Positions 35,808-44,575 of a stretch of DNA of 64,000 nt are shown here, piece after piece. The notes beneath the pieces were generated by a model. It worked only from the letters and a program-made list of their open reading frames with translations, was not told the DNA's origin and ran no database searches. The DNA is from Chloroflexota bacterium. GTDB taxonomy: Bacteria; Chloroflexota; Anaerolineae; Aggregatilineales; J027. Each line of letters starts with the position of its first letter. Position 1 is the stretch's first letter. The stretch lies in contig JABFGB010000004.1 in the NCBI GenBank assembly GCA_013112715.1, positions 205,731 through 269,730 on the forward strand. Reading direction: 5' to 3'. The position numbers and the translations under genes are program-made.

Positions 35808-37763
35808 TCAGCTTCGTTTGGTAATCCACATATATTGATAGGGTGCGAGGGTGATATCATTGGGCGGTGCTTCCCCGCTAATCAAATCCACCACATTGCG
35901 GCTGAGACTGTTTGCCGCTAAGAGATTAGGCGTCGGGGTTTGGGGGTGTTCACTAAAATTGGCTAATACCAATACCCGTTGGGCCGTATCTACACCTCGC
36001 AGATAACCCAAGACATGCGGATTGTCGGTATAGACCAGTTTCATCTTGCCCCCTGCCAGCGACGGCAGTGATTTTCGCAGTTGAATCATCTGCAAGAAGC
36101 GGGAGTAAATCCGTTCTTCCAGTGTTCCAGCCATATGACGTTTTTCGCGCTGTTCCCAATCGGCTTTGGGACGATGTACCCAGCGATTATCGAGCGCCTT
36201 GAAGGGGTCGTTTTCATAACTATAGTCGTTAATCATGCCGATTTCATCATTGAGATAAATCAATGGAATGCCACCAATACTGATAATCACACTATGAATG
36301 AGCAGCAGTCGTCGGATGGCAAGGTCAAGACTAACCTCGTCGTTCTCATCAAGGGCCGTTTCAATCCCGCACAATGAGGCTGCCATTCCACTAATGCGAC
36401 AGTCGCCAGTACGTGGGTTGTAATTAAAAGGTAGGCCACGTGCAAAACTGCCTTCAAATTGGCCTATATAAAACGCATTTAGAAATCGGCGGTGGTCATA
36501 GCCATTCATACCGAGTTGGGCCGCGTCCTCATCAGCAAAACCCCAACCGATGTCGTCATGCACCCGCACATAATTGACCCATGCACAGCCAGTTGGGATT
36601 GCAAAGCGTTTTGCCAGTGCATAATTCAACATATTCACCTTGCGGGTCGCCAGCGCATCCCACAGCAACACCATCAACAGGGGATGGTAGGAAATACGGC
36701 ATTCTTGCCCCACAAAATCCCCCATCCCAAAATATTTTGCGACATCATCGGGGTGAACAATGGCCTCGGATTTGAATTCCATTGCGGGGGCAGTGATTTG
36801 CATCAGGGCATAGAACGCTTGGATCAGCATATGGGCTTGCGGCAGATTTTCGCAGGTTGTCCCTATCTCTTTCCATGTAAACGCCACTGCATCCAACCGC
36901 AGGATTTCCACGCCCTGATTGGCTAAAAACATCATCTCACCTAGCATCTCGCGGAAAACCACCGGGTTGCGATAGTTCAAATCCCACTGGAAAGTATTAA
37001 ATGTCGTCCACACCCATTTTTCGATTTCGGGCCGATAGGTATAACTCCCCGGCGCTTGTTCTGGGAAGATTTCACGCAGATTGCGTTCATATAAATCGGG
37101 CAGGGTACGGTCTGGGAACATTAAATAGTAACTTTGATAATGCGAGTTACCTGCCAGCGCCTTGAGCGCCCATTCATGTTCGTCCGAGGTGTGATTAAAC
37201 ACAAAATCAAGCACCAAGCTGATCCCATGTTTGCGGAATTCGCGTGCCAACTCTGCTAATTCTGTCATTGTGCCGAGCTTGGGGTCTACCTCACGAAAAC
37301 TGCTGACCGCATAGCCCCCATCATTATTTTTTTCGGGACAGCGGAACAAAGGCATCAGATGGAGATATGTCAGGCCCAATTCTTTGAAATAGGGGATTTT
37401 GCTGTGGATGCCTGCGAGGTTTCCGGCGAATAAATCCACATAACATACCCCGCCTACCATCTGTTCACTGTGAAACCAATTGGGATTCTTGAGCCGTTCC
37501 GTATCCAACTGTTTTAGATCATTGGGGCGCTCGACATAATATTTTGCGGCGGTCAGCAATATTTGTTCCAGATGATAGAAAAAATCATATTGTTGTCCAT
37601 AAAGCTGGATGAGTAGTTCCAAAATCGCGGGTAAACGATGTTGCAGGCGATCCAAAAAGACGCGTTGTTGTTTGTCGGCGAGGGTGTGGATGGCCTGCTG
37701 AATTGAGGGTAGCAAGCGGTCATAGGTCAAGGCAGATTGTTGGTGTAACCAATGTTTATCCAT
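35808..37763 (-). CDS. Amylosucrase-like GH13 enzyme
   Basis: A 651-residue glucosyltransferase of GH13 subfamily 4. After an N-terminal helical domain (about 1-90) the barrel shows LTYLHLMPLF, LVLDFVFNHTSDEHEWA, EILRLDAVAFTWKEIG (nucleophile Asp), MEFKSEAIVHPDD (acid/base Glu), VRVHDDIGWGFADEDAA (third Asp) and LPFNYNPRTGDCRISG, all typical of amylosucrase, which makes alpha-1,4-glucan from sucrose. The DAVAF-W...CENLPQAH and FARGLPF-YNP-TGDCR segments separate it from ordinary alpha-amylases. ATG at 37763 is used because GGAG is about 10 bases upstream; ATGs at 37790 and beyond lack that support. No sucrose transporter or phosphorylase is near. Confidence 0.88.
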   Translation of the reverse strand: MDKHWLHQQSALTYDRLLPSIQQAIHTLADKQQRVFLDRLQHRLPAILELLIQLYGQQYDFFYHLEQILLTAAKYYVERPNDLKQLDTERLKNPNWFHSEQMVGGVCYVDLFAGNLAGIHSKIPYFKELGLTYLHLMPLFRCPEKNNDGGYAVSSFREVDPKLGTMTELAELAREFRKHGISLVLDFVFNHTSDEHEWALKALAGNSHYQSYYLMFPDRTLPDLYERNLREIFPEQAPGSYTYRPEIEKWVWTTFNTFQWDLNYRNPVVFREMLGEMMFLANQGVEILRLDAVAFTWKEIGTTCENLPQAHMLIQAFYALMQITAPAMEFKSEAIVHPDDVAKYFGMGDFVGQECRISYHPLLMVLLWDALATRKVNMLNYALAKRFAIPTGCAWVNYVRVHDDIGWGFADEDAAQLGMNGYDHRRFLNAFYIGQFEGSFARGLPFNYNPRTGDCRISGMAASLCGIETALDENDEVSLDLAIRRLLLIHSVIISIGGIPLIYLNDEIGMINDYSYENDPFKALDNRWVHRPKADWEQREKRHMAGTLEERIYSRFLQMIQLRKSLPSLAGGKMKLVYTDNPHVLGYLRGVDTAQRVLVLANFSEHPQTPTPNLLAANSLSRNVVDLISGEAPPNDITLAPYQYMWITKRS

Positions 37764-37859
37764 TAAGGAAATCTCCAAAGGGTGTGCCATAATCGTTGCT
37801 ATTTTATAACGCCGATTTGGAAAATAGGGGAAGGCCAATCATGAAAGGGGGGCTTTAAA

Positions 37860-37884
37860 GGGGCAAGGCTCTATCGCCTGCCCC
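37860..37884 (-). terminator. GC-rich hairpin between hypothetical gene and amylosucrase
   Basis: On the minus strand GGGGCAGGC pairs with GCCTTGCCCC with one bulge, around a 6-base loop, followed by TTTAAA. It can end transcription of the small gene at 37908-38144 or be a dispersed palindrome; its GGGGCAGG core recurs at 53986. Confidence 0.5.
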
Positions 37885-37907
37885 GCTTGCCGCACATGGG
37901 GAGTCAC

Positions 37908-38144
37908 TCAAGCATTGGCTGTACTAAACCACTTCATCAACCGCTGGACCACACTGCGTTTAGCCGTTTGCTGGTCTAGTTCACGCTTCAGTTGGGTGGT
38001 CAGGATAGCAAGCTCTTTGGATGTCATCCGTGCGCCATTCACCAAAACCCAATCATTACCAAGATCGCTCAGTTCACTTGGGTTACGGCGATACAATGCT
38101 AGATAAGTAGTTTGATAGTCAGTCATGACCTGTTGAACATCCAT
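37908..38144 (-). CDS. Small hypothetical protein
   Basis: A 78-residue, mostly helical soluble protein not recognised from any family. It reads MDVQQVMTDYQTTYLALYRR at the start, has a short turn-rich centre (DLGNDWVLVNGARMTS) and a charged C-terminal helix ending in LMKWFSTANA. The start at 38144 is supported by GGAGGG about 6 bases upstream. It is followed by a hairpin and then the amylosucrase gene on the same strand. The sequence reads like a real protein, but its function cannot be inferred. Confidence 0.55.
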   Translation of the reverse strand: MDVQQVMTDYQTTYLALYRRNPSELSDLGNDWVLVNGARMTSKELAILTTQLKRELDQQTAKRSVVQRLMKWFSTANA

Positions 38145-38265
38145 ACGTGCCCTCCGCAATAAAGGTCACATCTTGCCTAATACAATCTCTATTTTTTGGA
38201 ATTATAGCATGAGATGGCTTTAATGCGACCAGATTTGGACTTTTTTCATGAAGTCTTCGGATTGT

Positions 38266-38922
38266 CTAATGACTTTCTTCCTGCTGCTCAACTTTTTGCG
38301 CTTGGCAAAGATTCCAAACGTGCCAGAATCGTTGTAGTGCGGTGAACTGTGTACCAAAAGCTAAGATTATCAAGCCAATCGTCACCGCATCGCCCCAAAA
38401 TTCACCGACAGCGAGTAAGGTCAATAGAACGACGGTGCGTTCCATGCGGCTGAACAAACCAATCTTACATTCAAACCCCAACCCTTCAGCCCGTGCTCGT
38501 GTATAGCTAACCAGATAAGCGCCGATGAGGGCGAAGAGGGCCAATGTCACAATCAGGTCATCGTCTTTCCGCACACCATACACTACGAGCGCGGCGAACA
38601 GTGCTCCATCCGCATAACGGTCAAGGGTAGAGTCCAAAAATGCCCCGAACGGACGTGGGCCGGGCAGCATCCGCGCTACAGCACCGTCGAGGGCGTCGAG
38701 CGGGAGGCTGAGAAGCAACAAAACTGCCGCAATGAGAAGTTGATCGTCGGTGATGAAATAAGCAGCTATGGCGGCTAATATTAGTCCTAGTAAGGTAATA
38801 AAATCGGGATTAACCCCTAAGTTGTGTAATAACTCAGCAATGGGTTTCACGACTCCTGCCGTTAACTTACGCATCCGGTCACTTAAAGTCACGGGCGAGG
38901 TGGGTTGAGTTTCAATCGTCAT
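38266..38922 (-). CDS. CDP-alcohol phosphatidyltransferase
   Basis: A 218-residue membrane enzyme with about six hydrophobic segments and the complete family motif DG-x2-AR-x8-G-x3-D-x3-D, seen as DGAVAR, the G of FGAF, then D and D in LDSTLDRYAD. These residues bind magnesium and the CDP-diacylglycerol substrate. The second substrate (glycerol phosphate, inositol phosphate or another alcohol) cannot be told from the motif, so the choice between PgsA, PIP synthase and related enzymes is open. The gene is divergent from tRNA-Pro. Confidence 0.87.
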   Translation of the reverse strand: MTIETQPTSPVTLSDRMRKLTAGVVKPIAELLHNLGVNPDFITLLGLILAAIAAYFITDDQLLIAAVLLLLSLPLDALDGAVARMLPGPRPFGAFLDSTLDRYADGALFAALVVYGVRKDDDLIVTLALFALIGAYLVSYTRARAEGLGFECKIGLFSRMERTVVLLTLLAVGEFWGDAVTIGLIILAFGTQFTALQRFWHVWNLCQAQKVEQQEESH

Positions 38923-38946
38923 GGTCTTCGCTCTTTCAGGTAAGCC

Positions 38947-38975
38947 TTTACAGGGTAATTGAAGTTTGCTACACT
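38947..38975 (+). promoter_or_regulatory. Sigma-70 type promoter of tRNA-Pro
   Basis: TTTACA (38947-38952), a 17-base spacer and TACACT (38970-38975) end 9 bases before the tRNA, so transcription should begin at or just before the mature 5' end. Confidence 0.72.
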
Positions 38976-38984
38976 ACCCCCATT

Positions 38985-39062
38985 CGGGGCGTAGCGCAGC
39001 CCGGTTAGCGCGCTGTGTTCGGGACGCAGAGGTCCCCGGTTCGAATCCGGGCGCCCCGACCA
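38985..39062 (+). tRNA. tRNA-Pro (anticodon CGG)
   Basis: The cloverleaf folds fully: acceptor CGGGGCG/CGCCCCG, D stem GCGC/GCGC with a 10-base loop, anticodon stem CTGTG/CGCAG with loop TTCGGGA (anticodon CGG, reading CCG), variable AGGTC, T arm CCCGG-TTCGAAT-CCGGG. The discriminator A is followed by an encoded CCA (39060-39062), unlike tRNA-Asn in this window. Confidence 0.96.
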
Positions 39063-39178
39063 ATTTTACTGCATGAACGTGCCTTTTGTCACGGTTAGGG
39101 GTTCCAAATTGACCCTGATTTATCTGACTGGAAGGCACTTTTGCGTTTTGACCAACCATCCATAAATGGTTGGAATCA

Positions 39179-39229
39179 ACCCACATTACCTATAAGGCTG
39201 AAATGGCGATGAGGTAGTGTGGGTTTTTT
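39179..39229 (+). terminator. Intrinsic terminator downstream of tRNA-Pro
   Basis: acccacattacct (39179-39191) and aggtagtgtgggt (39212-39224) pair with one G-U, and a run of six T follows. An 8-bp perfect hairpin (39152-39173) and a GTGCCTT/AAGGCAC pair (39079-39138) lie between the tRNA and this terminator, so the tRNA transcript may be long and structured. The remaining bases 39230-39465 hold no recognised feature. Confidence 0.75.
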
Positions 39230-39465
39230 GTTCGTTCCCCTTGTCTCCTTCATTAGTCTCATGCTCACGATCTAATCAAACAACATTCTATAGCCATCAC
39301 CAAGAGAATCGCAGAACCGCGCCATAATCTATTGACAGCGGTAAACTTAGCATACCAGTGGAGGATTGGGTACATTTGAGTGACCGTTTTTTAAGTCTTT
39401 TTAAAGAACTTGATGATGTCTAGCAGGCGGCATGTCATCATCAAACTATACAGGGTAAAAGTATC

Positions 39466-40722
39466 ATGATTCACGCAATCGCCCCCCAAAGTACCATCCT
39501 AGCGGATGACGAAATTCTCAATACCCTACAGCATGGTCTGGGAGGGCAATTTACCAACGCGAGAGTGCTGGTGCTGATTCCCGACCACACCCGCACGATT
39601 CCCCTGCCGCTGCTGTTTCGAGGTGTGACGACCGCCCTGCACGACACCCAACGGCTCGATTTTATGGTAGCGCTCGGAACACATCCAGCCTTGAATGAAG
39701 CCTCGTTAAACAAACTGGTCGGCATTACAGCGCAAGAACGGACGAGTCAATTTAAACATATTGGCCTGCTTAACCACGAATGGGACAATCCGAATGCCCT
39801 GACTACGCTTGGCACGATTCAAAAAGCCCAAATTCAGGAGATTGCAGGGGCGGTCTGGCATCCATCGCTCGGTGGGGATGTAGCTATTCGGATCAACAAG
39901 CGTATTTTGGATTACGACCATTTAGTAATTCTCGGCCCAGTTTTTCCACATGAAGTTGTTGGGTTTTCCGGCGGGGCCAAATATTTGTTTCCGGGGATTT
40001 CCGGGCCAGAGATGATTAACGTCACGCATTGGCTTGGTGCGCTCATTACCATTTTGGATACCATTGGCGTCAAGAATACCCCAGTGCGAGATGTCATCAA
40101 CGTTGCGGCAGCCTGTGTGCTCAAGCCGATTACGCTGATTGCCCCTGTTGTGGTCAAAGAAGGGATTGCCGGGTTGTTTATTGGTGACCATCTCACTGCG
40201 TGGAGTGCGGCGGCGGATTTATCGTCCGAGCGTCATATCATCTGGGTAGATAAACCATTCAAGCGTGTGCTGTCGGTTGCCCCGCCGATGTACGATGAAT
40301 TGTGGACTGCCGCTAAAGCCATGTACAAGTTGGAACCGGCGATTATGGATGGCGGTGAGGTGATTGTCTATGCCCCTGAACTGGTGGTGGTGAGCCATGT
40401 ACACGGCAAATATATCTATGAAGCAGGCTATCATGTGCGCGATTTCTATCTCAAGCAGTGGGAGAAGTATGGGCATATTCCACTAGGGGTACTGGCACAT
40501 GGCACGCATCTTCGTGGAAGTGGTGTGTATGAAAACGGCGTTGAAAGGGCACGTATTGACGTTATCCTAGCGACCGCTATTCCGGCGGAAGATTGTGCCG
40601 TTTTATCGCTAGGCTACCAGAATCCCCACGCCATCAACGTTGAGGATTGGCAGAGACGTGAGGATGAAGGTATTTTGTATGTACCCAAAGCGGGGGAAAT
40701 GCTCTATAGGGTTCGTAGATGA
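39466..40722 (+). CDS. LarA-family (nickel-pincer) racemase
   Basis: A 418-residue protein of the LarA/DUF2088 family. Characteristic segments are LVLIPDHTRTIPLP (the 'D.TR' turn), VALGTHPALNEA (LGTH, active-site His), WHPSLGGDVAIRIN and FPHEVVGFSGGAKYLFPGISG, which contains the lysine that holds the nickel-pincer cofactor and a second active-site His. LarA proteins invert 2-hydroxy acids such as lactate. The cofactor genes larB, larC and larE are not in the window, so the cofactor must be made elsewhere, and the true substrate may not be lactate. Confidence 0.85.
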   Translation: MIHAIAPQSTILADDEILNTLQHGLGGQFTNARVLVLIPDHTRTIPLPLLFRGVTTALHDTQRLDFMVALGTHPALNEASLNKLVGITAQERTSQFKHIGLLNHEWDNPNALTTLGTIQKAQIQEIAGAVWHPSLGGDVAIRINKRILDYDHLVILGPVFPHEVVGFSGGAKYLFPGISGPEMINVTHWLGALITILDTIGVKNTPVRDVINVAAACVLKPITLIAPVVVKEGIAGLFIGDHLTAWSAAADLSSERHIIWVDKPFKRVLSVAPPMYDELWTAAKAMYKLEPAIMDGGEVIVYAPELVVVSHVHGKYIYEAGYHVRDFYLKQWEKYGHIPLGVLAHGTHLRGSGVYENGVERARIDVILATAIPAEDCAVLSLGYQNPHAINVEDWQRREDEGILYVPKAGEMLYRVRR

Positions 40723-40823
40723 TTTGTATCTCAAAGATATCAAACCCACCGCCTTACCGAATTGACAATGCCTGTAGTAAGGGGTGAGGAGGCGTCGCTC
40801 ATTAACCCTAATATTCTGGCTAT

Positions 40824-41630
40824 TCATTCTCCAAGTAGCTTTTGGAGCGTCTCAAGACCTAGCGTGATGGCAATCACTCCCCCAATGGAGATATAGTGTG
40901 CATAGGGAAGAGCAGCCAATTGTTGGCTTGATTGGCGACGTAATCGTTGGTAAATCAAAAAGGCAATGGCACCCAGTGCGCCTAGTTCAATGGCTATGAT
41001 GGTGGCAAAAATCATCAAGCGCCAGCCACAAAAAACACCAACCATTGTGGCTGCCGTGATATTGCCCCATCCAAAAGCATCCCCAGCCCTTTGATTAGCA
41101 ACCGCCGCAAAAAGCAATCCACCTACATACATCAAGAAAAAGATGCCAAAACCAAGCCCTGCTCCAAGCGCTGCCTCTAACAAGCCACCTGTGCCGGGTA
41201 GCAGACTGGTTAGCAGACCAAGGACAATCCCACGTAGCACAATCAATGCAGGAACCGCATAATTTGCTGATGGTGTACGAAGGTTGATCACACCCATGAG
41301 CAGCGCTAAATAGATAAATACTAACGCCCGCAGCAAAGCAAAACTAAAGCCATAGGTCAAAAGACATAACACCGCCAAACTTCCGAAAAGGAGTTCTTGA
41401 AAAGGAAACCATAAAGTGCGGGATTTCATGAAGTCTAGGGTTTCAGCACCCAACAATTGTTGGAGAAAGGGTGCTCGGTTCACCCATTCAAGGTTTTGCC
41501 GAAAGAAGCTACCAGAACGGTATTCCAGCGAATAACGCTTGAGCACTTGCAGTACAAACATATCGCCAATGCTCGCCGTCATGGTAGCGGAGAGAAAAAC
41601 TTTGAGTGCTAACTCAGGCGAAATGCTCAT
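40824..41630 (-). CDS. A24 prepilin-peptidase-like membrane protein lacking both catalytic aspartates
   Basis: A 268-residue protein with about seven hydrophobic segments. Its layout follows A24 peptidases: FPFQELLFGSLAVLC (about 75-89), then LALLMGVINLRTPSANYAVP where the first catalytic Asp is normally found (I-D-L-R), and AFGWGNITAATMVGVFCGW where the GxGD motif should be, ending in LPYAHYISIGG, like the usual 'iPfgpfl..G'. Both aspartates read Asn: N116 (codon AAC) and N190 (codon AAT). The N-terminal cysteine motif of full prepilin peptidases is also missing. So it is probably a non-proteolytic relative. ATG at 41630 has GAGGGG 8 bases upstream; it follows the TIR-NACHT stop by 13 bases. 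Confidence 0.68.
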   Translation of the reverse strand: MSISPELALKVFLSATMTASIGDMFVLQVLKRYSLEYRSGSFFRQNLEWVNRAPFLQQLLGAETLDFMKSRTLWFPFQELLFGSLAVLCLLTYGFSFALLRALVFIYLALLMGVINLRTPSANYAVPALIVLRGIVLGLLTSLLPGTGGLLEAALGAGLGFGIFFLMYVGGLLFAAVANQRAGDAFGWGNITAATMVGVFCGWRLMIFATIIAIELGALGAIAFLIYQRLRRQSSQQLAALPYAHYISIGGVIAITLGLETLQKLLGE

Positions 41631-41643
41631 ACGGCCCACCCCT

Positions 41644-44454
41644 CTAACGGGTTAGAAAATATACTGATCCGATGATGATGACGAGTATGATAAGCATGAA
41701 AATGACAATTTCGGGGCGATGGGTTCTCTGGGGGTTTATTAATCGTTCTACCGTCGCCCACATATCGCGTTCTGGTGGGATAGCATCGGTTATTCCCAAA
41801 TCCAATAGACCATGATAGGCTCCTTGCCGCTTGCCGATGTCCATTTGATAATCCCCTAAGATGCTTCGCAATTGGGAAACAATCTCAATTCGCTGAAAAC
41901 TATTGGTGGGTTGCAGCTTGATGATGTGTACTAAGGCCCTAATAACGCTTCGATATTCCACTTCTGCCAAGTCTCTATCGATAAGCATCGCCCGCAACGG
42001 TTCAATTGCCTGTGGGCTACCACGATCCGCTAAGGCTTGGCTTGCTTGAAGGCGGGTGTTCTCAGCCCTTAGCATGAGGATAAGTTCGGATTCGTCCCGT
42101 ACTGGCAATACCAAGCCATTTTCAATTGTCGTTCGAGTCAGTTCGCCGATGGAAAAATCGTAGGCGATCTGTCCAGATAATTGGGCCAAAATCCGCTCGG
42201 CTGTCTCATTACGGATATGCCGTAGGGCCGCGATATTCGGCTGGATAATTTGTAGATTGATAAATCGCTCTATACGCGGAATGGTCAAGGCATAGAGGCG
42301 GAAGAAAAGCACAGTAGCTGCCCCGCCAAGTAAGACCATAATTCCAAGTCCCAATGCGGTGGTTTCATTTGACGAAACCCATTGTTCCAATATCCCCAAT
42401 GGGCTTAACCATACAATGGTGAGCATCAGCATCAGAAGCAGCCATGGCAACAGGCGCGGGAGCACTATGCCCCATCGGTAAATACTTTGATGTAATGGCG
42501 CGACATAACGATCCATCTGCTGGGTTGGAAATCCTTCAATATTGCTTAGGCATAGCGCACCAAGCTGCTTGTCTTGCCGCCAAACTTCATCAACAAATCG
42601 GCTGACTTCCTGTCGCCGCGTGGCGGGTTGATTGTCATCGGCCTGATCTTGCACCAGACCGCTCATAATAGCAATAATTTCGTGCCAGTGGCTATCGGCA
42701 ATGTGTTTTTCTAGTGTTTGTCGGGCAGTCTTGCGTGTGGCTGGGGAAACATAGCGGGCAGCATCATGGTCAAATACCGACCAGCTTTGTTGTAAGAGAA
42801 AGGCCGCTGCAAAATATTCCTGCAAGGTCTGATGCCAAAAGCGTATGGTATCGGGGGTACTGACGGAAACGAGTACACGATCACGCAATAATTCCGCAAC
42901 GACGGGTGTTAAGTCATTTGGATTGATAAGTTTATAATGGGGTGGTCGTTTAGCATTGCTGCTCGCAAAGTGCTGAGGGTCGGCGGCTGTGGCACTTTGG
43001 AAAATTTCACGAACCCTTTGGATGGGCAGTTCCAAACCTTCAGCTTTCATCGCATATCCCAAGTGTTCCGACAATCGGTGTTTGTCCTCCAGCCAATACT
43101 GGCGTTGGACATCTTCGGTGGTGGGCAGTTCCCATTCCCCCAGCAAGCCACGTGCCAAGCGTGCCAGAAGTTGGCCTCGACTGAAGGGAAATCTGCCGCT
43201 GGCATGTTGGTAAACCATGATCATCATCAGTAACAACAGCGGGTTCACAGCTAATTGTCGGATCTGCAAATTTTCGGCTAGGATTTGGAGAAGTGATTGG
43301 CGTTCAGACTCCTTTTCCAGATAACACGCTAGATAGGCTTCGACATCGTGTGGGTAGGTCAGTTCCATTAATTCAAAAACAGGCCACGACGTCCCACCCA
43401 TCTGAAAATTATAGGCACGCGAACTGATGAGAATCAGGTGGTTAGGATGTTGACGTACAAACACGCGCAGACCATCTAGGAATTGTATGAGGTGCTGCTC
43501 ACCTAATTCATTTAAACCATCCAACAGCAGGACGAGCGAATATTGGGCCAATAGCTGTTCAAAATCATCGAGGCGTATTTCCGCCCCATGTCGTTGAGCG
43601 GCATCTTCCAGTAGACCGAGAATGCGTTCATAGGAACTGCGGCCATCAATAGCCGTAAAGTGGGGCAACCAAACAAAGATAGGAACAGGTTCATGGGTAC
43701 TGGCAGGATATGCAGCGATGAACCCCCGCGCAAAACGGAGAGCCAATTGCTTAAGGGCGGTGGTTTTGCCAGAGCCGGGTTCGCCGATCAGTACCATGCG
43801 GCGATAATGCTTAACGGCCTGTTCCACGCTGAATTTCTGATGTGGAGTTTGGGTTCCGCCTTCTGATATTGTTCGTAGCCGAACCCGAATATCATAGGAT
43901 GGGTTGCTATTGACCTGTAGCTCAAAATAGGGCTGTTGTGTCCAATCTGCGAAGTCTGGTTCTTGGATGAGATTGGTGACATAGTTCAGCACTATCGCTT
44001 GAACGGATCGCTCGTCTTTATCCGGGAGATTTTGTAGACCTAATGCGACAGCAACGGCCTGTAGCTGTCGGTTAGCTGAACGATAATAGGGAAGCTCTTG
44101 GAATTGAGAAATGAAGGCTTGCCCATCGTAGTTATCGAGTTGCGCTACGACCAGCGGCAGGATTTTGAAAGATGGTTCACTTTCAAAACGGCTTTGGGCA
44201 AGCTGAATTTCTTTGAGTACCCATTCGGAGTTTACAGAAAGGGGGGAAAGTATGACGAGGAAGTGGGTACATTGTTGCATGATGCCTGAGACAATTTCGG
44301 TTTCCCACTGGGCACCCGCAGGAATGCTCTCGGGCGCAATCCAAACGTCAACATCTAAATCACGCAGGCCTTGTGCTAGGTCGTGCGCTAATCTCCGGTC
44401 ACGCCGGTCACGGGTAGTATGGGAGATAAAAACCCTCGGCGATGTTGGCATCAT
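41644..44454 (-). CDS. TIR-NACHT STAND protein with C-terminal membrane segments
   Basis: A 936-residue protein in clear blocks. Residues 6-135 are a TIR domain (VFISHTTRD.., DVWIAPESIPAGAQW, FLVILSPLSVNSEWVLKE); Glu82 in SEWVLKE is in the place of the NADase catalytic glutamate. Residues about 215-440 are a NACHT NTPase: Walker A GEPGSGKT (224-231), Walker B LLLDGLNEL (309-317), sensor LILISSR (340-346), then the helical part with NPLLLLMMIMVY and FWHQTLQEYFAAAF (539-552). Two membrane segments (about 663-684, 700-721), a helical repeat-like region (about 740-890) and a final membrane segment (915-934) follow. By family knowledge such proteins oligomerise on sensing infection and degrade NAD+. 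No phage-sensing domain is recognised. Confidence 0.88.
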   Translation of the reverse strand: MMPTSPRVFISHTTRDRRDRRLAHDLAQGLRDLDVDVWIAPESIPAGAQWETEIVSGIMQQCTHFLVILSPLSVNSEWVLKEIQLAQSRFESEPSFKILPLVVAQLDNYDGQAFISQFQELPYYRSANRQLQAVAVALGLQNLPDKDERSVQAIVLNYVTNLIQEPDFADWTQQPYFELQVNSNPSYDIRVRLRTISEGGTQTPHQKFSVEQAVKHYRRMVLIGEPGSGKTTALKQLALRFARGFIAAYPASTHEPVPIFVWLPHFTAIDGRSSYERILGLLEDAAQRHGAEIRLDDFEQLLAQYSLVLLLDGLNELGEQHLIQFLDGLRVFVRQHPNHLILISSRAYNFQMGGTSWPVFELMELTYPHDVEAYLACYLEKESERQSLLQILAENLQIRQLAVNPLLLLMMIMVYQHASGRFPFSRGQLLARLARGLLGEWELPTTEDVQRQYWLEDKHRLSEHLGYAMKAEGLELPIQRVREIFQSATAADPQHFASSNAKRPPHYKLINPNDLTPVVAELLRDRVLVSVSTPDTIRFWHQTLQEYFAAAFLLQQSWSVFDHDAARYVSPATRKTARQTLEKHIADSHWHEIIAIMSGLVQDQADDNQPATRRQEVSRFVDEVWRQDKQLGALCLSNIEGFPTQQMDRYVAPLHQSIYRWGIVLPRLLPWLLLMLMLTIVWLSPLGILEQWVSSNETTALGLGIMVLLGGAATVLFFRLYALTIPRIERFINLQIIQPNIAALRHIRNETAERILAQLSGQIAYDFSIGELTRTTIENGLVLPVRDESELILMLRAENTRLQASQALADRGSPQAIEPLRAMLIDRDLAEVEYRSVIRALVHIIKLQPTNSFQRIEIVSQLRSILGDYQMDIGKRQGAYHGLLDLGITDAIPPERDMWATVERLINPQRTHRPEIVIFMLIILVIIIGSVYFLTR

Positions 44455-44485
44455 ATTTATGGATGTAGCGAGAAATAATTGAAGT

Positions 44486-44515
44486 AGTATAGCTCGCCGT
44501 TGGCTCTCCTACCAA
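44486..44515 (-). promoter_or_regulatory. Possible promoter of the TIR-NACHT gene
   Basis: On the minus strand TTGGTA (44510-44515) and TATACT (44486-44491) are 18 bases apart and 32 bases upstream of the start codon. Both boxes are imperfect, so this is only a candidate. Confidence 0.4.
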
Positions 44516-44575
44516 GTAAAACCTCACTAAAACTTGTGACTCATTTAGTAGTCTCCTATCGCCGGAAATGGGATT

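Noticed and set aside
35659..35829. N-terminal extension of MurJ
   Set aside because: It overlaps the end of the amylosucrase gene and has no ribosome-binding site; the ATG at 35658 has one.
38974..39186. A 70-residue minus-strand reading frame
   Set aside because: It overlaps tRNA-Pro on the opposite strand; its Cys-free, Arg-rich 'GFEPGTSASRTQRANR' text is the well-known spurious translation of a tRNA gene.
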